DNA of 53,025 bases, from IMG/VR virus record IMGVR_UViG_3300029787_000071, positions 1 to 53,025 of that record; one strand, written 5' to 3'. This DNA comes from a virus. Made by a program: the position numbers and the translations under genes. Under the pieces are notes generated by a model, which was not told the origin of the DNA, did no database searches, and saw only the letters and a list, made by a program, of their open reading frames with translations. Within the stretch, counting starts at the first letter, position 1. The number at the start of each line of letters is the position of its first letter. Shown piece by piece: positions 1 through 8,363 of this stretch.

Positions 1-132
1 TCTGTGTCGGCCCCAGTGCCAAAAGTAATAGCATTACTAAGAAGCTTTTCTATCGCCCCACCCTCTCCATCAGTCCCATCGTGTTGGTGACCTGACGTTG
101 TAAACGCACCATCAATTGCGTTAAATTCTGTA
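1..132. repeat. Left copy of terminal direct repeat
   Basis: Matches 52894-53025 without gaps. Bases 55-132 are identical (78 bases). Bases 1-54 differ at 13 sites, of which 12 are third codon positions of the fibre gene and one is a first position (Ala versus Thr). This fits an assembly overlap of a circular genome with strain variation, or two related fibre genes. Confidence 0.9.
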
Positions 133-206
133 GTAAAGTCAGAAGCCTGAATAGTTTCTCCGTCTACAAAATTAGTGGGATCAGTTTTAGTATACCCTGT
201 ACCCAT
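1..206 (-). CDS. Tail fibre protein, N-terminal end (partial at window edge)
   Basis: This is the start of a tail fibre gene that runs off the left edge of the window. ATG at 206-204 overlaps the stop of the next gene as TAATG. The protein begins MGTGYTKTDPTN and contains HQHDGTDGEGG, a typical N-terminal collar of marine podovirus fibres that attaches to the tail. The frame continues exactly into the gene at the right edge: 74 bases here plus 2149 there make 741 codons including the stop. I infer this is one gene cut by the linear window. A second, related fibre gene is the alternative. Confidence 0.8.
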   Translation of the reverse strand, partial: MGTGYTKTDPTNFVDGETIQASDFTTEFNAIDGAFTTSGHQHDGTDGEGGAIEKLLSNAITFGTGADT

Positions 207-1735
207 TACATTCTACCTCCCGGTGTAAATTCTAGTGAAAACCCTTTTAGTGTGTATGTAGGGTTAGTGCTTGTATCTGAAAATTTTATAGCTATGGCAA
301 ACCCTGAACCCTCTACAGATTGTCTGTAAAGCGGTGTGTACACTGCAGCGTCATACTCTGCCGTTCCCATGATAGCACTGCCGTAGAATGCTGACCCAGA
401 GGGGTCTAGCAAGTCGTACAAAGCAGGGCTTGGCAATAGTATGTCTCCGTAGTCGTATTCAAGGTTCATGTCTACAGAAGACACTGTGCCTGTGCCGATA
501 TAGTTTATAACAACTCTTTGCATATTTTTACGTATGCCTACGTCACCCATATTGTAATCAATAGTTCTATAAATACAGGCAATGTTAGTGCTATCAAATG
601 TGCTACCAGATTCTTGTTTATACACGTAACCCCCGTCGAAGTCTCCGTGTAAAACTAATTCATCGTCCGATATATCACCATGTGTAGCAGACTTGGGCTT
701 TATACCTTTTAAATCTGCATACTCCCACCCAATCTGTCCCGTGTCAGTGCTTCTCTTCAGAACAGCCATTAGTCCCGTAGAGTTAGCCTCCGTGCCAGAG
801 GTAGTCGGATAGTATAGTCTATACTGGCTCTTACGTCTTATTACATGAGACGATACGTTAGAGAGTTGGTCTGCAGACAATTCGTTTAACCTTGACTGCA
901 CCTGTTTAGAAATTGTTCCAAGTTCTGTATCTCCAATCTTTTCAGTACCTGCAACAGTTCTTAGCCCATCAGGCGCAAGGTAGATAAGATCACCTCCTAT
1001 CTCTTGTATGCTAAATCGAGACAGACATCCTATGTTTCTGGTAACAGGTTGGAGAACAAAATCAGAAACGCTTGACCCTGCTAACCTAAAGATGCTGTCT
1101 TTACAGAAGATAACTAAAGTTTCTCTAAATCTAGCTAATCCGACAATTTCATCTCCTATAGATATCTGACCTGCACCTGATGCGGCACTAAAGTCGTTCT
1201 CGCTATATGGCGCACTAAACTGTAACAACTGTCTGTTGCTTGTCATGCCAGCAAAAAACAAATGGTTCTTATGTTCAATAACAACTTCAGGCGCTGTGGG
1301 TTTTGTGCCTGAACCTGAACCTGCACCTCCGGTCAACGCTGTGTAAGTGCTACCATCAAAAATAGCTGCGTCGTTGACTCCATCCGCCATCGCAATCTTT
1401 TCAGTGCCTGTCCAGTTATATACTGTAAAGGTGTACTGCTCTGCGCTAGTGCGATTAGTCACAAAGTTTGTCCATCCAGAGCCTGTGCTTGTTGCTACAT
1501 TTGCACCTCTCGCTGCAACAACTTTATCTTGGAATATAGCCACACCTAGTATGCCACCAGACCCTGACATCTGATTTTCATCAAACTTAGTAAACCCTAG
1601 TATTTTAGAGTATCCTCCTGTAACAGATGGCTCATAGTTTTGCAGAGTGACAGCCTCTCCCGGTTTTGCAACAAACACACTTTTGTCGAGGACAAGTCCA
1701 CCATCGCAGTTTACAGGAAAAGCTTGTATTGGCAT
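206..1735 (-). CDS. Tail stabilization/tubular protein (P22 gp10-like)
   Basis: 509 aa. Probable tail tube or stabilization protein that extends the neck and holds the fibres. It begins MPIQAFPVN and contains an early GGYSKILGF motif, followed by repeated beta-strand-rich segments with KNHLFFAG, ETLVIFCKDSIFRLAG and DLIYLAPDGLRTVAG, the pattern of P22 gp10-like beta-propeller tail proteins. Its start overlaps the stop of the upstream gene at 1735, so the two are translationally coupled. It sits between the adaptor gene and the tail fibre, the expected position. The fold assignment is by pattern, not search. Confidence 0.7.
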   Translation of the reverse strand: MPIQAFPVNCDGGLVLDKSVFVAKPGEAVTLQNYEPSVTGGYSKILGFTKFDENQMSGSGGILGVAIFQDKVVAARGANVATSTGSGWTNFVTNRTSAEQYTFTVYNWTGTEKIAMADGVNDAAIFDGSTYTALTGGAGSGSGTKPTAPEVVIEHKNHLFFAGMTSNRQLLQFSAPYSENDFSAASGAGQISIGDEIVGLARFRETLVIFCKDSIFRLAGSSVSDFVLQPVTRNIGCLSRFSIQEIGGDLIYLAPDGLRTVAGTEKIGDTELGTISKQVQSRLNELSADQLSNVSSHVIRRKSQYRLYYPTTSGTEANSTGLMAVLKRSTDTGQIGWEYADLKGIKPKSATHGDISDDELVLHGDFDGGYVYKQESGSTFDSTNIACIYRTIDYNMGDVGIRKNMQRVVINYIGTGTVSSVDMNLEYDYGDILLPSPALYDLLDPSGSAFYGSAIMGTAEYDAAVYTPLYRQSVEGSGFAIAIKFSDTSTNPTYTLKGFSLEFTPGGRM

Positions 1736-3105
1736 TAAACGGCTCTCATGTAGTCTTTTTGATTTGTTAGCTCAGTACGCATTCTTCGCACACCGTTCTC
1801 ATAATCACGGAATGCAAACTGTGCTGCCTGATCGTTACCACGAAGTATATGCACAAAATATTTTACACGCGCTACGATTACATCATGATAGCGCGTTGGT
1901 ATCTTTGGTGTGTCTGTAAACACACTTAGTTCTGGAGACGAGTCATAAAAATCAAACTCGACATCATATTGTGTATTTTCAGGTATGGGTGTAACGCCAA
2001 AAGCGTTGTCATTTTTAACACGATATACGCACTGAGGAGTGGTAAACCCATCATCGGGTGAGTTAAGGGCTAAGAACTCATTCTCTCTGTATGACGTATG
2101 GTAGCGACCTCTACCTTCATGGTATTCATCAATTGATTTATACTCTAAGGTTTTTGCAGACGCATCATCTTCAAACATCTCAACAAAGTCTATGTCTAAG
2201 TTTGTTGATGCAGTGTTACTAAGACTAATAAAAGTTTGTTGTGTAGATGCAGTAAATGTAGCTGTTTTAATCTCGCCGTTACCCACATTGTCTATAGTAA
2301 ACGTGGTTGACAGATCAGAGTCCTTGTCACTGCTAGAACCTGCAAACACATTCAGTGTTTCTGACGTTGATGACATGGTGCCAGATGCAATCCTTGCAGT
2401 AATTCTATACACTCTGTTTTCAACGGTGGGCAGAGCTTGATCTACGCAACCAGCATTCAAACGCAAAACACCCGCCGCATAAGTTCTGCCACTTACAGAG
2501 TTGCTTAGTGCGGGGGTGCCAGATGTGCTTGTTCCTGCAGGGTCGGAGCTTCTGCTATCCCAATATGATCCTAAAGTAAAAGTTTTGTCAAAGTCTCCCT
2601 GCCTGATTAGGTTTTGAGGGCGCATGAAGAACGTATCGTAGTCAACATCAGTGCAAAAGGTTATATCTCCTGATGTAGCTGTAAATGTAGAAGATACGCC
2701 TGTAAGCGTTTCTGAAGATTGAAAGGTGCCTTCAATAGGTTCAACTAACATGAACTGTTCATCTGAATGACCGCCGTGCGGTGGCACTCTACGCAGAATA
2801 CCTTTTGCAGATGACGTTCCGCCCGTGATCATTTCATTAGGAGTAAACCCACCACCGACACTAGAAACTTCTATTTTTACAGGGTATGTGTACTTACCTC
2901 TGCCACCAAACAGTGTGTAACGTGCGCTAAGAAAGTTCCAAGGCCACTGTATGTATTCTGCCTCAATGTCTCGTATAGCTCTGTTTATATCTTTCTTAAC
3001 TGTCGTCTGTACACCCCGTGTTCCAGACAGACCAGCAGCAGTCTCTGCAATGGTAGTTTCGTTAAGATCAAACAGCACAGCGTTAATTAGTTCTACATAA
3101 TTCAT
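1735..3105 (-). CDS. Head-tail adaptor / tail tubular protein A-like, with inserted beta domain
   Basis: 456 aa. The N-terminal helical part (MNYVELINAVLFDLNET; INRAIRDIEAEYIQWPW) and the C-terminal part (PTRYHDVIVARVKYFVHILRGN) resemble the gp4/gp11-type adaptor that joins portal to tail. Between about residues 170 and 320 lies a beta-rich segment starting NLIRQGDFD and containing YRITARIASGT, which looks like a family 4/9 carbohydrate-binding module. If so, the neck displays a sugar-binding domain. Position next to the stabilization protein supports the tail role. The binding-module call is inference. Confidence 0.65.
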   Translation of the reverse strand: MNYVELINAVLFDLNETTIAETAAGLSGTRGVQTTVKKDINRAIRDIEAEYIQWPWNFLSARYTLFGGRGKYTYPVKIEVSSVGGGFTPNEMITGGTSSAKGILRRVPPHGGHSDEQFMLVEPIEGTFQSSETLTGVSSTFTATSGDITFCTDVDYDTFFMRPQNLIRQGDFDKTFTLGSYWDSRSSDPAGTSTSGTPALSNSVSGRTYAAGVLRLNAGCVDQALPTVENRVYRITARIASGTMSSTSETLNVFAGSSSDKDSDLSTTFTIDNVGNGEIKTATFTASTQQTFISLSNTASTNLDIDFVEMFEDDASAKTLEYKSIDEYHEGRGRYHTSYRENEFLALNSPDDGFTTPQCVYRVKNDNAFGVTPIPENTQYDVEFDFYDSSPELSVFTDTPKIPTRYHDVIVARVKYFVHILRGNDQAAQFAFRDYENGVRRMRTELTNQKDYMRAV

Positions 3106-3111
3106 GATTAT

Positions 3112-3468
3112 CTACGCCTGATTTGCTAAGAAGAGTTCGTCAATTGTTAACACCGCCTCTAGTCGATCAGCGGTCCCTGCAGTTAACTTAATAGCATCCC
3201 CTTCGTTAAGATTTAATTCTAACAGCAAAAGCAGGTGATCATTTGCTCCAATACTTTTACTGCCTAATAATTTAAAAGTTGCACTAGCACTCGCATCAGT
3301 AAACTCTAAAGTTACAGGTGTAGCGTTGCCTGAAGTTTCACAAATCTGTATAGTTTTTAAAACAGCATCATGACCTGAAGGCACTGTGTACACAGTCGTC
3401 TGACTTGTGCTGCTAAGAGCAACAGCAGCATTTCTAAGTCTTACGGCTCTTGATAGAGTTGAAGTCAC
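3112..3468 (-). CDS. Small virion structural protein, beta-rich
   Basis: 118 aa. No named family recognised with certainty. The sequence is dominated by beta-strand patterns (TVYTVPSGHDAVLKTI, TLEFTDASASATFKLL, GDAIKLTAG), typical of small decoration or fibre-base proteins that present a beta sandwich. It lies in the tail module, overlaps the start of the neighbouring periplasmic protein gene by 4 bases (ATGA type), and has no signal peptide or membrane segment. A structural role is inferred from context. Confidence 0.6.
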   Translation of the reverse strand: MTSTLSRAVRLRNAAVALSSTSQTTVYTVPSGHDAVLKTIQICETSGNATPVTLEFTDASASATFKLLGSKSIGANDHLLLLLELNLNEGDAIKLTAGTADRLEAVLTIDELFLANQA

Positions 3469-3788
3469 AAAGGCATTCCTTTGGGTTTATTTATAACAGG
3501 TTTAAAATTTGTGCCAATAGATGCTACACATTCTATTTCAGGATTTATATCGGACACGCCCATCATTGTGTAAGACCCAGTTTTTGGGTTTATGTATAAA
3601 GTAAAAGTAATCATGAATTGAGTATCTCTTAACGTAAATGCGGGATACTCTCCATGTTTTGCGGCTTGAGTTGAAATACTGCCAAGCGGAAAGCACATAT
3701 TGTTAAAGGTTTGCGCCTTTACAAAAGTGATGCCACAATACAAAACACCAACAACATACATTGAAAATAGAACTATTCGTAATCTCAT
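3465..3788 (-). CDS. Small exported protein with signal peptide
   Basis: 107 aa from the ATG at 3788, chosen because it overlaps the upstream stop as TAATG; an in-frame start 12 bases earlier is possible. The N-terminus (MRLRIVLFSMYVVGVLYCGITFVKA, quoted in part: MRLRIVLF...GITFVKA) is a classical signal peptide with probable cleavage after VKA. The mature part has two cysteines and beta-like segments. It would act in the host envelope or periplasm. Function unknown; an entry-blocking or lysis-related role is possible but unsupported. Confidence 0.6.
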   Translation of the reverse strand: MRLRIVLFSMYVVGVLYCGITFVKAQTFNNMCFPLGSISTQAAKHGEYPAFTLRDTQFMITFTLYINPKTGSYTMMGVSDINPEIECVASIGTNFKPVINKPKGMPL

Positions 3789-4423
3789 TACATACCCCAA
3801 GTTTTCTTTAAATACGTCTGAACCAGAGTTGATTTTGTAAACATATCTTTTTGAGCTTTCATTAGATACGCATTTACTTCATACATGTTTTGCAAAATAA
3901 AAGACTGCTCATATGACACGTTAGAAGACATCCATCCGATTATGTTCTGCCTAAACCCCTTAGTAACTTTCTCCACACCGTGCGGGTAGATGATAGGAAA
4001 GATCACAGCTTCACCTGCGTTTAGTTTCTTACCTATTCTTCCTACCGGCGTGGCTAAAGTAAATTCTCCCCCTTCGTAGTCATCCGTTAAATTTATGCTC
4101 CAGCCGTAGTCAAAAAATACATTGTTTGATTTTGGCTGCGCTTTGAAAGCGTCTACGTGCAAGTCGTAGTAATCGCCTTCAAGGTATTTGTTATAAAAAT
4201 TTACTGATACTCTGGTAGGACAATACACGCTGTCTATGTAGTGCGTATCGTACAGCTTATCCGTAATTAGCTTCCTTACCTCGTCTGGGACACTCTTAGA
4301 TTCTTTGTTACTTTTTATGTCCTCTAGATCAGGAGCAGTATCTTCCCCATTCTTAAACGTGTTCTGGTCAATCTTGTCCAGACAAAAATTTACTTCATCT
4401 TCAGTTAATAGCTTGATAAACAT
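3788..4423 (-). CDS. 2-oxoglutarate/Fe(II)-dependent oxygenase (prolyl-4-hydroxylase-like)
   Basis: 211 aa. Contains the iron-binding facial triad H89-x-D91 (in YYDLHVDAF) and H148 (in YPHGVEKVTKG), with R158 in position to bind 2-oxoglutarate, followed by the usual GWMSS ending of the PKHD-type domain. These enzymes hydroxylate proteins or nucleic-acid bases using O2 and 2-oxoglutarate. A strong ribosome site (GGAGG, 8 bases before ATG) precedes it. The gene lies among tail and capsid genes, so a virion protein could be the substrate, but this is inference. A second such oxygenase is at 21249-21884. Confidence 0.85.
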   Translation of the reverse strand: MFIKLLTEDEVNFCLDKIDQNTFKNGEDTAPDLEDIKSNKESKSVPDEVRKLITDKLYDTHYIDSVYCPTRVSVNFYNKYLEGDYYDLHVDAFKAQPKSNNVFFDYGWSINLTDDYEGGEFTLATPVGRIGKKLNAGEAVIFPIIYPHGVEKVTKGFRQNIIGWMSSNVSYEQSFILQNMYEVNAYLMKAQKDMFTKSTLVQTYLKKTWGM

Positions 4424-4458
4424 ATATACCTCCGTCAGTTCACATCAAAGCAAGAAGG

Positions 4459-4483
4459 GTGGGGTTTTTAAAAGGAACCCCAC
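4459..4483 (-). terminator. Stem-loop after the capsid genes (weak terminator or processing site)
   Basis: Perfect 8-bp stem, GTGGGGTT paired with AACCCCAC, with a 9-base loop. It lies between the decoration protein gene and the oxygenase gene in the leftward transcript. The T run after the stem is poor, so it may be a leaky terminator or RNA processing site that lowers expression downstream of the capsid genes. Confidence 0.5.
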
Positions 4484-4500
4484 AGAAACCTTTAGTACGA

Positions 4501-4980
4501 TTACGTACCCGACGACACCGTGGCCGCTTCCGTCAGCGGGTTGCGCGAAATGTCAACCATGCAAACGTGAATGCGGAAACGAGCAGCACTTTCACCCGTT
4601 GAGCCACCATCAAGGATGAGGGCGTCAATCGTGTCAGCACTGGTAAAGATACGTGCGTTGGAACCAGAAGCGCCAACGGCGGCTTCTAGGAATGGCGTAA
4701 AGCCAGCAGCAAGCACAGAACCGTCAACAAAACAGTCTACGTCACCACCAGTTACACCAACGTCCAGCGTGATCTGACCATTACCACGCGCTTCAAGAAC
4801 TTCAAGCGCACCAGCAACAATCATGGTATCCGCAGGAACATCGACCAACTGGACGACATCTCCACCCGTACCGCCATCAGCGGTATCGTGGACCTGCGAA
4901 GTGATCACATAAGGGGTAGGCATCCGTGAAGGATGACCAACGGTTCCACCGCCATTGATGGTACGATCAATAGTAGCCAT
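4501..4980 (-). CDS. Probable capsid decoration / head protein
   Basis: 159 aa, beta-rich and glycine-rich, beginning MATIDRTINGGG with segments TPYVITSQVHDTADGG and ITLDVGVTGGDVD. It follows directly downstream of the major capsid gene (14-base gap), the usual place for a head decoration or minor head protein. No catalytic motif, signal or membrane segment is present. The assignment rests on position and composition; the family was not identified. Confidence 0.6.
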   Translation of the reverse strand: MATIDRTINGGGTVGHPSRMPTPYVITSQVHDTADGGTGGDVVQLVDVPADTMIVAGALEVLEARGNGQITLDVGVTGGDVDCFVDGSVLAAGFTPFLEAAVGASGSNARIFTSADTIDALILDGGSTGESAARFRIHVCMVDISRNPLTEAATVSSGT

Positions 4981-4994
4981 GATTCATCCCTCCC

Positions 4995-5969
4995 TTAGCT
5001 GTAGTCTACAATGCCGAGAACAAGTGACTCAGGGCGCAGGACTTTACGTCCATACACATGAAGACCACGAACAACGTCTGCAAACGCATCGGGGTCACGA
5101 ATCACTTCAGTCTTAGCAATTGAGTTAGCGGTTGCACAAGCGGAAATGTGACCAGCAAGAACTACGTTCTCACCAGTTCCAACGCCTGAAACCGAAACCA
5201 TGTCCGTGGTAGTCGTAGCATCAGCCGACTGCCGCAGAGCATTGGATTTGTAAAGCGTGAAGCCCATAATCTTCTGGTTTGTTACCAGACCATTACGTAG
5301 CGGTGACGTATCATCGCCAGTAATCTGAACTTCAACGATCTTTGCACCTGCTTTGTACAGGTTCTCGTAGACACGGGGGGGTGCTACAAACCAACGGTTC
5401 TCTTCAGGAACGTCTTGCTCATCGAGCTTACGAGCCATGAGAGCCATTAGGTTTACAACGTCATCACCGGCATCAGAACCTGTAACAGTAACAGGAGTAC
5501 CAGAAGTACCAAGGTTGGAGTCCGTTTCAATCGAACCGGAAGCACCTTTGATACCCGCGCCATCAAGCATAGCTTGAAGCACGTTTTTGTCGTAGTTACG
5601 CTTCAAGGAGAAAGCACCTGAAGAGGTAGCCATCGCCTCAAAGTTAACGTGGGATTGCCGCTCTTCAATGTCATCGACTTTGAACGCGAACGCTTGAGCC
5701 TGATCTACTTCCAGAGTAATCTCATCGTCAGCCAAGTCCTGCGGAGTAACCACAGCACCACGAGTGTACGCTGAGATGGAGACAGTAGGTTCTTTAATGA
5801 TACGAACCGTGTCACCATAATTCTCAATCTCCCCGGCATAGTCAGTGTTTGTAATATCTTCAACAACTGACGCACGGCGGAAAAATTTAAGAACCTTCTG
5901 GCTATAGATTTCGGCTTGGAAATTACCGGACGGTAGATTACCGTATCCGGCGGATACACCAATAGCCAT
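4995..5969 (-). CDS. Major capsid protein
   Basis: 324 aa. Probable HK97-fold shell protein. The N-terminal region (SQKVLKFFRRASVVEDITN), a central stretch with EIENYGDTVRIIKEP and the later VPEENRWFVAPPRVYENL are typical of T7 gp10/HMO-like major capsid proteins. It lies between the scaffold gene (upstream) and the decoration gene, and codon use is regular. A ribosome site (AAGG) precedes MAIGVSAGYG. The ordering portal-scaffold-capsid across 4995-13021 supports the call. Confidence 0.9.
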   Translation of the reverse strand: MAIGVSAGYGNLPSGNFQAEIYSQKVLKFFRRASVVEDITNTDYAGEIENYGDTVRIIKEPTVSISAYTRGAVVTPQDLADDEITLEVDQAQAFAFKVDDIEERQSHVNFEAMATSSGAFSLKRNYDKNVLQAMLDGAGIKGASGSIETDSNLGTSGTPVTVTGSDAGDDVVNLMALMARKLDEQDVPEENRWFVAPPRVYENLYKAGAKIVEVQITGDDTSPLRNGLVTNQKIMGFTLYKSNALRQSADATTTTDMVSVSGVGTGENVVLAGHISACATANSIAKTEVIRDPDAFADVVRGLHVYGRKVLRPESLVLGIVDYS

Positions 5970-5992
5970 TTCCTTAACCTTTCTCTATAAGT

Positions 5993-6829
5993 TTAGCCAT
6001 TTACGATACGTCCCTCCGCATTTGCTAAGTCAAGCTCTGCTTCAAGCTTGGCAAACTCCTGCGGTTTGAGTTTACGTATCTCTGAGGTCGTCCATACTTT
6101 TTTATTAGCATCGCTATTAGTAGAGACGTTAACAGGGGTAGTCCTAGTAACAGCCTCTGCAGCAGCAGCTAACTGTTTTTTAGAGGGACGCCCTCTGGGT
6201 TTCTTTGTACTAGCAGTGTCTGCTTTGTACAAATCTAGAACGCGAGAAGCGTACTGAACATCGCTGTTATTTTTGGTAATACCATCCGCGATACTAGGTG
6301 GCTGCTTGCCCAACCATTCTTTAAACTGGTCTGACTTCTTGATATCAGAGAAGTCTGGGTGCAGGGCTAGTAGTTCTTGGTAAGCACTTTTAGCCTGTAG
6401 CTGCTCTTCTTTTTTAGAAAGACGCTCAATCTCTTGTTTAAGTTCTTGAACTTCTTTTGTAGCATTTTTAGAAGCTAAAGTTTCTACTACATTGTAAACG
6501 TCAGGATAGTTCTCTTTGAAAGATGCAATGTCTGCATCATCCTCATACTCTTCCTCCTGTTGAGGTTGAGCAGTAAGCGTTTCACGTTCCATCTTCCATT
6601 CATGGAGTTTGGAGTCGTAGTGCTTCTTGAGATCATCGTAGCGTTTCTTGTAGTCATGCTCTTCCGTCTTTACCTCTGTAGAAACGGAAATAGTTTCATC
6701 ATCCATAACCTCGTCTTCAGTTTCACCTTCTTCTAGGGTAGCCTCTTCGTTTGGGATATCGTCCTTGTAAACGTCTGCACGATAGCTGCCACGATAAGGG
6801 CCTAGAGTTTCCTGTTCTTGGGTAGTCAT
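5993..6829 (-). CDS. Capsid scaffolding protein
   Basis: 278 aa, highly charged and helical. The first third is very acidic (residues about 20-60), the middle is a coiled coil (residues about 60-150, rich in K/E), and there is an AT-hook-like element KKPRGRPSKK at 209-218. It directly precedes the capsid gene with a strong GGAGG ribosome site, the standard scaffold position. It would nucleate procapsid assembly and then leave the head. The AT-hook could touch DNA, which is unusual for a scaffold; its meaning is inference. Confidence 0.8.
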   Translation of the reverse strand: MTTQEQETLGPYRGSYRADVYKDDIPNEEATLEEGETEDEVMDDETISVSTEVKTEEHDYKKRYDDLKKHYDSKLHEWKMERETLTAQPQQEEEYEDDADIASFKENYPDVYNVVETLASKNATKEVQELKQEIERLSKKEEQLQAKSAYQELLALHPDFSDIKKSDQFKEWLGKQPPSIADGITKNNSDVQYASRVLDLYKADTASTKKPRGRPSKKQLAAAAEAVTRTTPVNVSTNSDANKKVWTTSEIRKLKPQEFAKLEAELDLANAEGRIVNG

Positions 6830-6888
6830 TTTTCCTCCTTGCGGGGCCTCAGTGGGGTAGCCGCAGTTGGGTTAGTCTAGCAGGGCCG

Positions 6889-8361
6889 CTAGTTAGCGGG
6901 TGGCTGCGTCTGTGTCCGCAATCTTGGATCTTGATCGGGACTTTCTGCCATAAAGCTTCTATTAACGCTTTCTGGCGAAACTCTAATATTGTCTGTCTGT
7001 GCTTCCTGCGCTGGGGGGGCTTCCTCTAACGCAAGGGGTGTTCTTCCTTCGGGTGGGCTGTTAGGGAGCCTTGGTCGAAGTTTGTAAAATATGTGTTCAA
7101 ACTTAGTCTTTGGAACTTTATCAAATGTTGTTTGCTCATACTGGTCGCTATTAGCAATATTATCTCTAAACCATGAACTAGTTGAAGTTTGAGGATTCCA
7201 GAAATAGGTAGAGCCATCTGTTAAATCTTTTAGTTTACCTTCCCTTGCAGATTTAACTAAATCTCTAGCAATCTTTAACTGTTTTTCATCTAATTTTTTA
7301 TTTTTTTGAGATTTAAAACCATTAAATTGCACGGGATTTAGATTATCTTCTAGCTTCGTAACCTTTTTTCCTTTGTCATCTCTAAAATTAGGATCGGCCA
7401 TTCTATTAAACATTACGTTCAATACTTTTTGCAGAGCCTCTTTACTTTTAAAAACTCCTGCTTCAGCAACTAAAGTTCTAGATATTTCTTCATCTCTATT
7501 TTTTAATTTTTTTTTACCCGGCGGGTATCCAGTTGCAGCCCTTACAGGAACTTCCTGCTTTTGCTGGGGCTGTTGCTCTTGCTCCTCTAGCTTCTTCTCT
7601 GTCTCTGCTTTGCCGCTATTATTTATCTTTTCAAGCAGGTCCGTGCCTATGACTTCGGCTAGCTCTGGCGGTATGTGATACTCTTTGTTTGAAGCAAGTA
7701 TCTTCTGATCTCCGTTTACCTGTTGTGCAGGTTTAGTGATAGCGGCCTTGTCTATCTCTATACCGTCTTTCTCTTTCAGGTATTCGATAGCAGGTTCAAT
7801 GATACGTTCTTCAAAGTCTTTTCTACCAACCTTTGCAAGAGCGGCTGCATTTATGATAAACGCGCCTTCTCTTACATTCATGGGTACATCATCAGCTACA
7901 CCTGTCTGATCTTCTGCACCCGGTTGATCAATCATACCTGCCACCTGATCACCCATTGCTAGCTGTTGCATCTGTTCTCGCATCGGGCTGGCTACAGGTA
8001 ATGATGGTACTTTTACAGGTGGTTGGTCTTCAGTGGCAGTAGCCTGTCCAACATTAGTCATAGGGTCAGAGAGATCAGGATCGGGATCGGGGTCAGGATC
8101 GGTGCGGTTTTCAAACTCCTGCATCTCTTGAATATTTCTTTCTCTTGGAGATAAACGCCCCATACCACCAGCTTCTTCTAAGTCATCAGGAGAATCCATC
8201 GGTCCTTGGTTTTCACCTGTAGACAGAGTAACACCTAAGCTCATGGCAAACGCTTGCAGCGCAGAAGGTTCGTTGTTTTCAATAATCTGTACAACCTGTG
8301 CCTGCGCCTCTTGCGACATCTGTTGCATCTTAGCTGTAAACTGGTCTTGTGTTATTTCCAT
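6889..8361 (-). CDS. Virion-associated protein with SleB-like cell-wall hydrolase domain
   Basis: 490 aa. Residues about 1-280 are low-complexity and acidic with an ordered block VPMNVREGAFIINAAALAKVG. Residues about 285-425 resemble the SleB/hydrolase_2 fold: RTLVAEAG with its likely catalytic Glu, a downstream NVMFNRM helix, LNPVQFNGF and STYFWNP. This would cleave peptidoglycan during DNA entry, or at lysis. It is the only recognisable peptidoglycan hydrolase in the window. It lies 2 bases from the stop of the upstream 844-aa virion gene. The fold call is from motifs only. Confidence 0.7.
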   Translation of the reverse strand: MEITQDQFTAKMQQMSQEAQAQVVQIIENNEPSALQAFAMSLGVTLSTGENQGPMDSPDDLEEAGGMGRLSPRERNIQEMQEFENRTDPDPDPDPDLSDPMTNVGQATATEDQPPVKVPSLPVASPMREQMQQLAMGDQVAGMIDQPGAEDQTGVADDVPMNVREGAFIINAAALAKVGRKDFEERIIEPAIEYLKEKDGIEIDKAAITKPAQQVNGDQKILASNKEYHIPPELAEVIGTDLLEKINNSGKAETEKKLEEQEQQPQQKQEVPVRAATGYPPGKKKLKNRDEEISRTLVAEAGVFKSKEALQKVLNVMFNRMADPNFRDDKGKKVTKLEDNLNPVQFNGFKSQKNKKLDEKQLKIARDLVKSAREGKLKDLTDGSTYFWNPQTSTSSWFRDNIANSDQYEQTTFDKVPKTKFEHIFYKLRPRLPNSPPEGRTPLALEEAPPAQEAQTDNIRVSPESVNRSFMAESPDQDPRLRTQTQPPAN

Positions 8362-8363
8362 AA

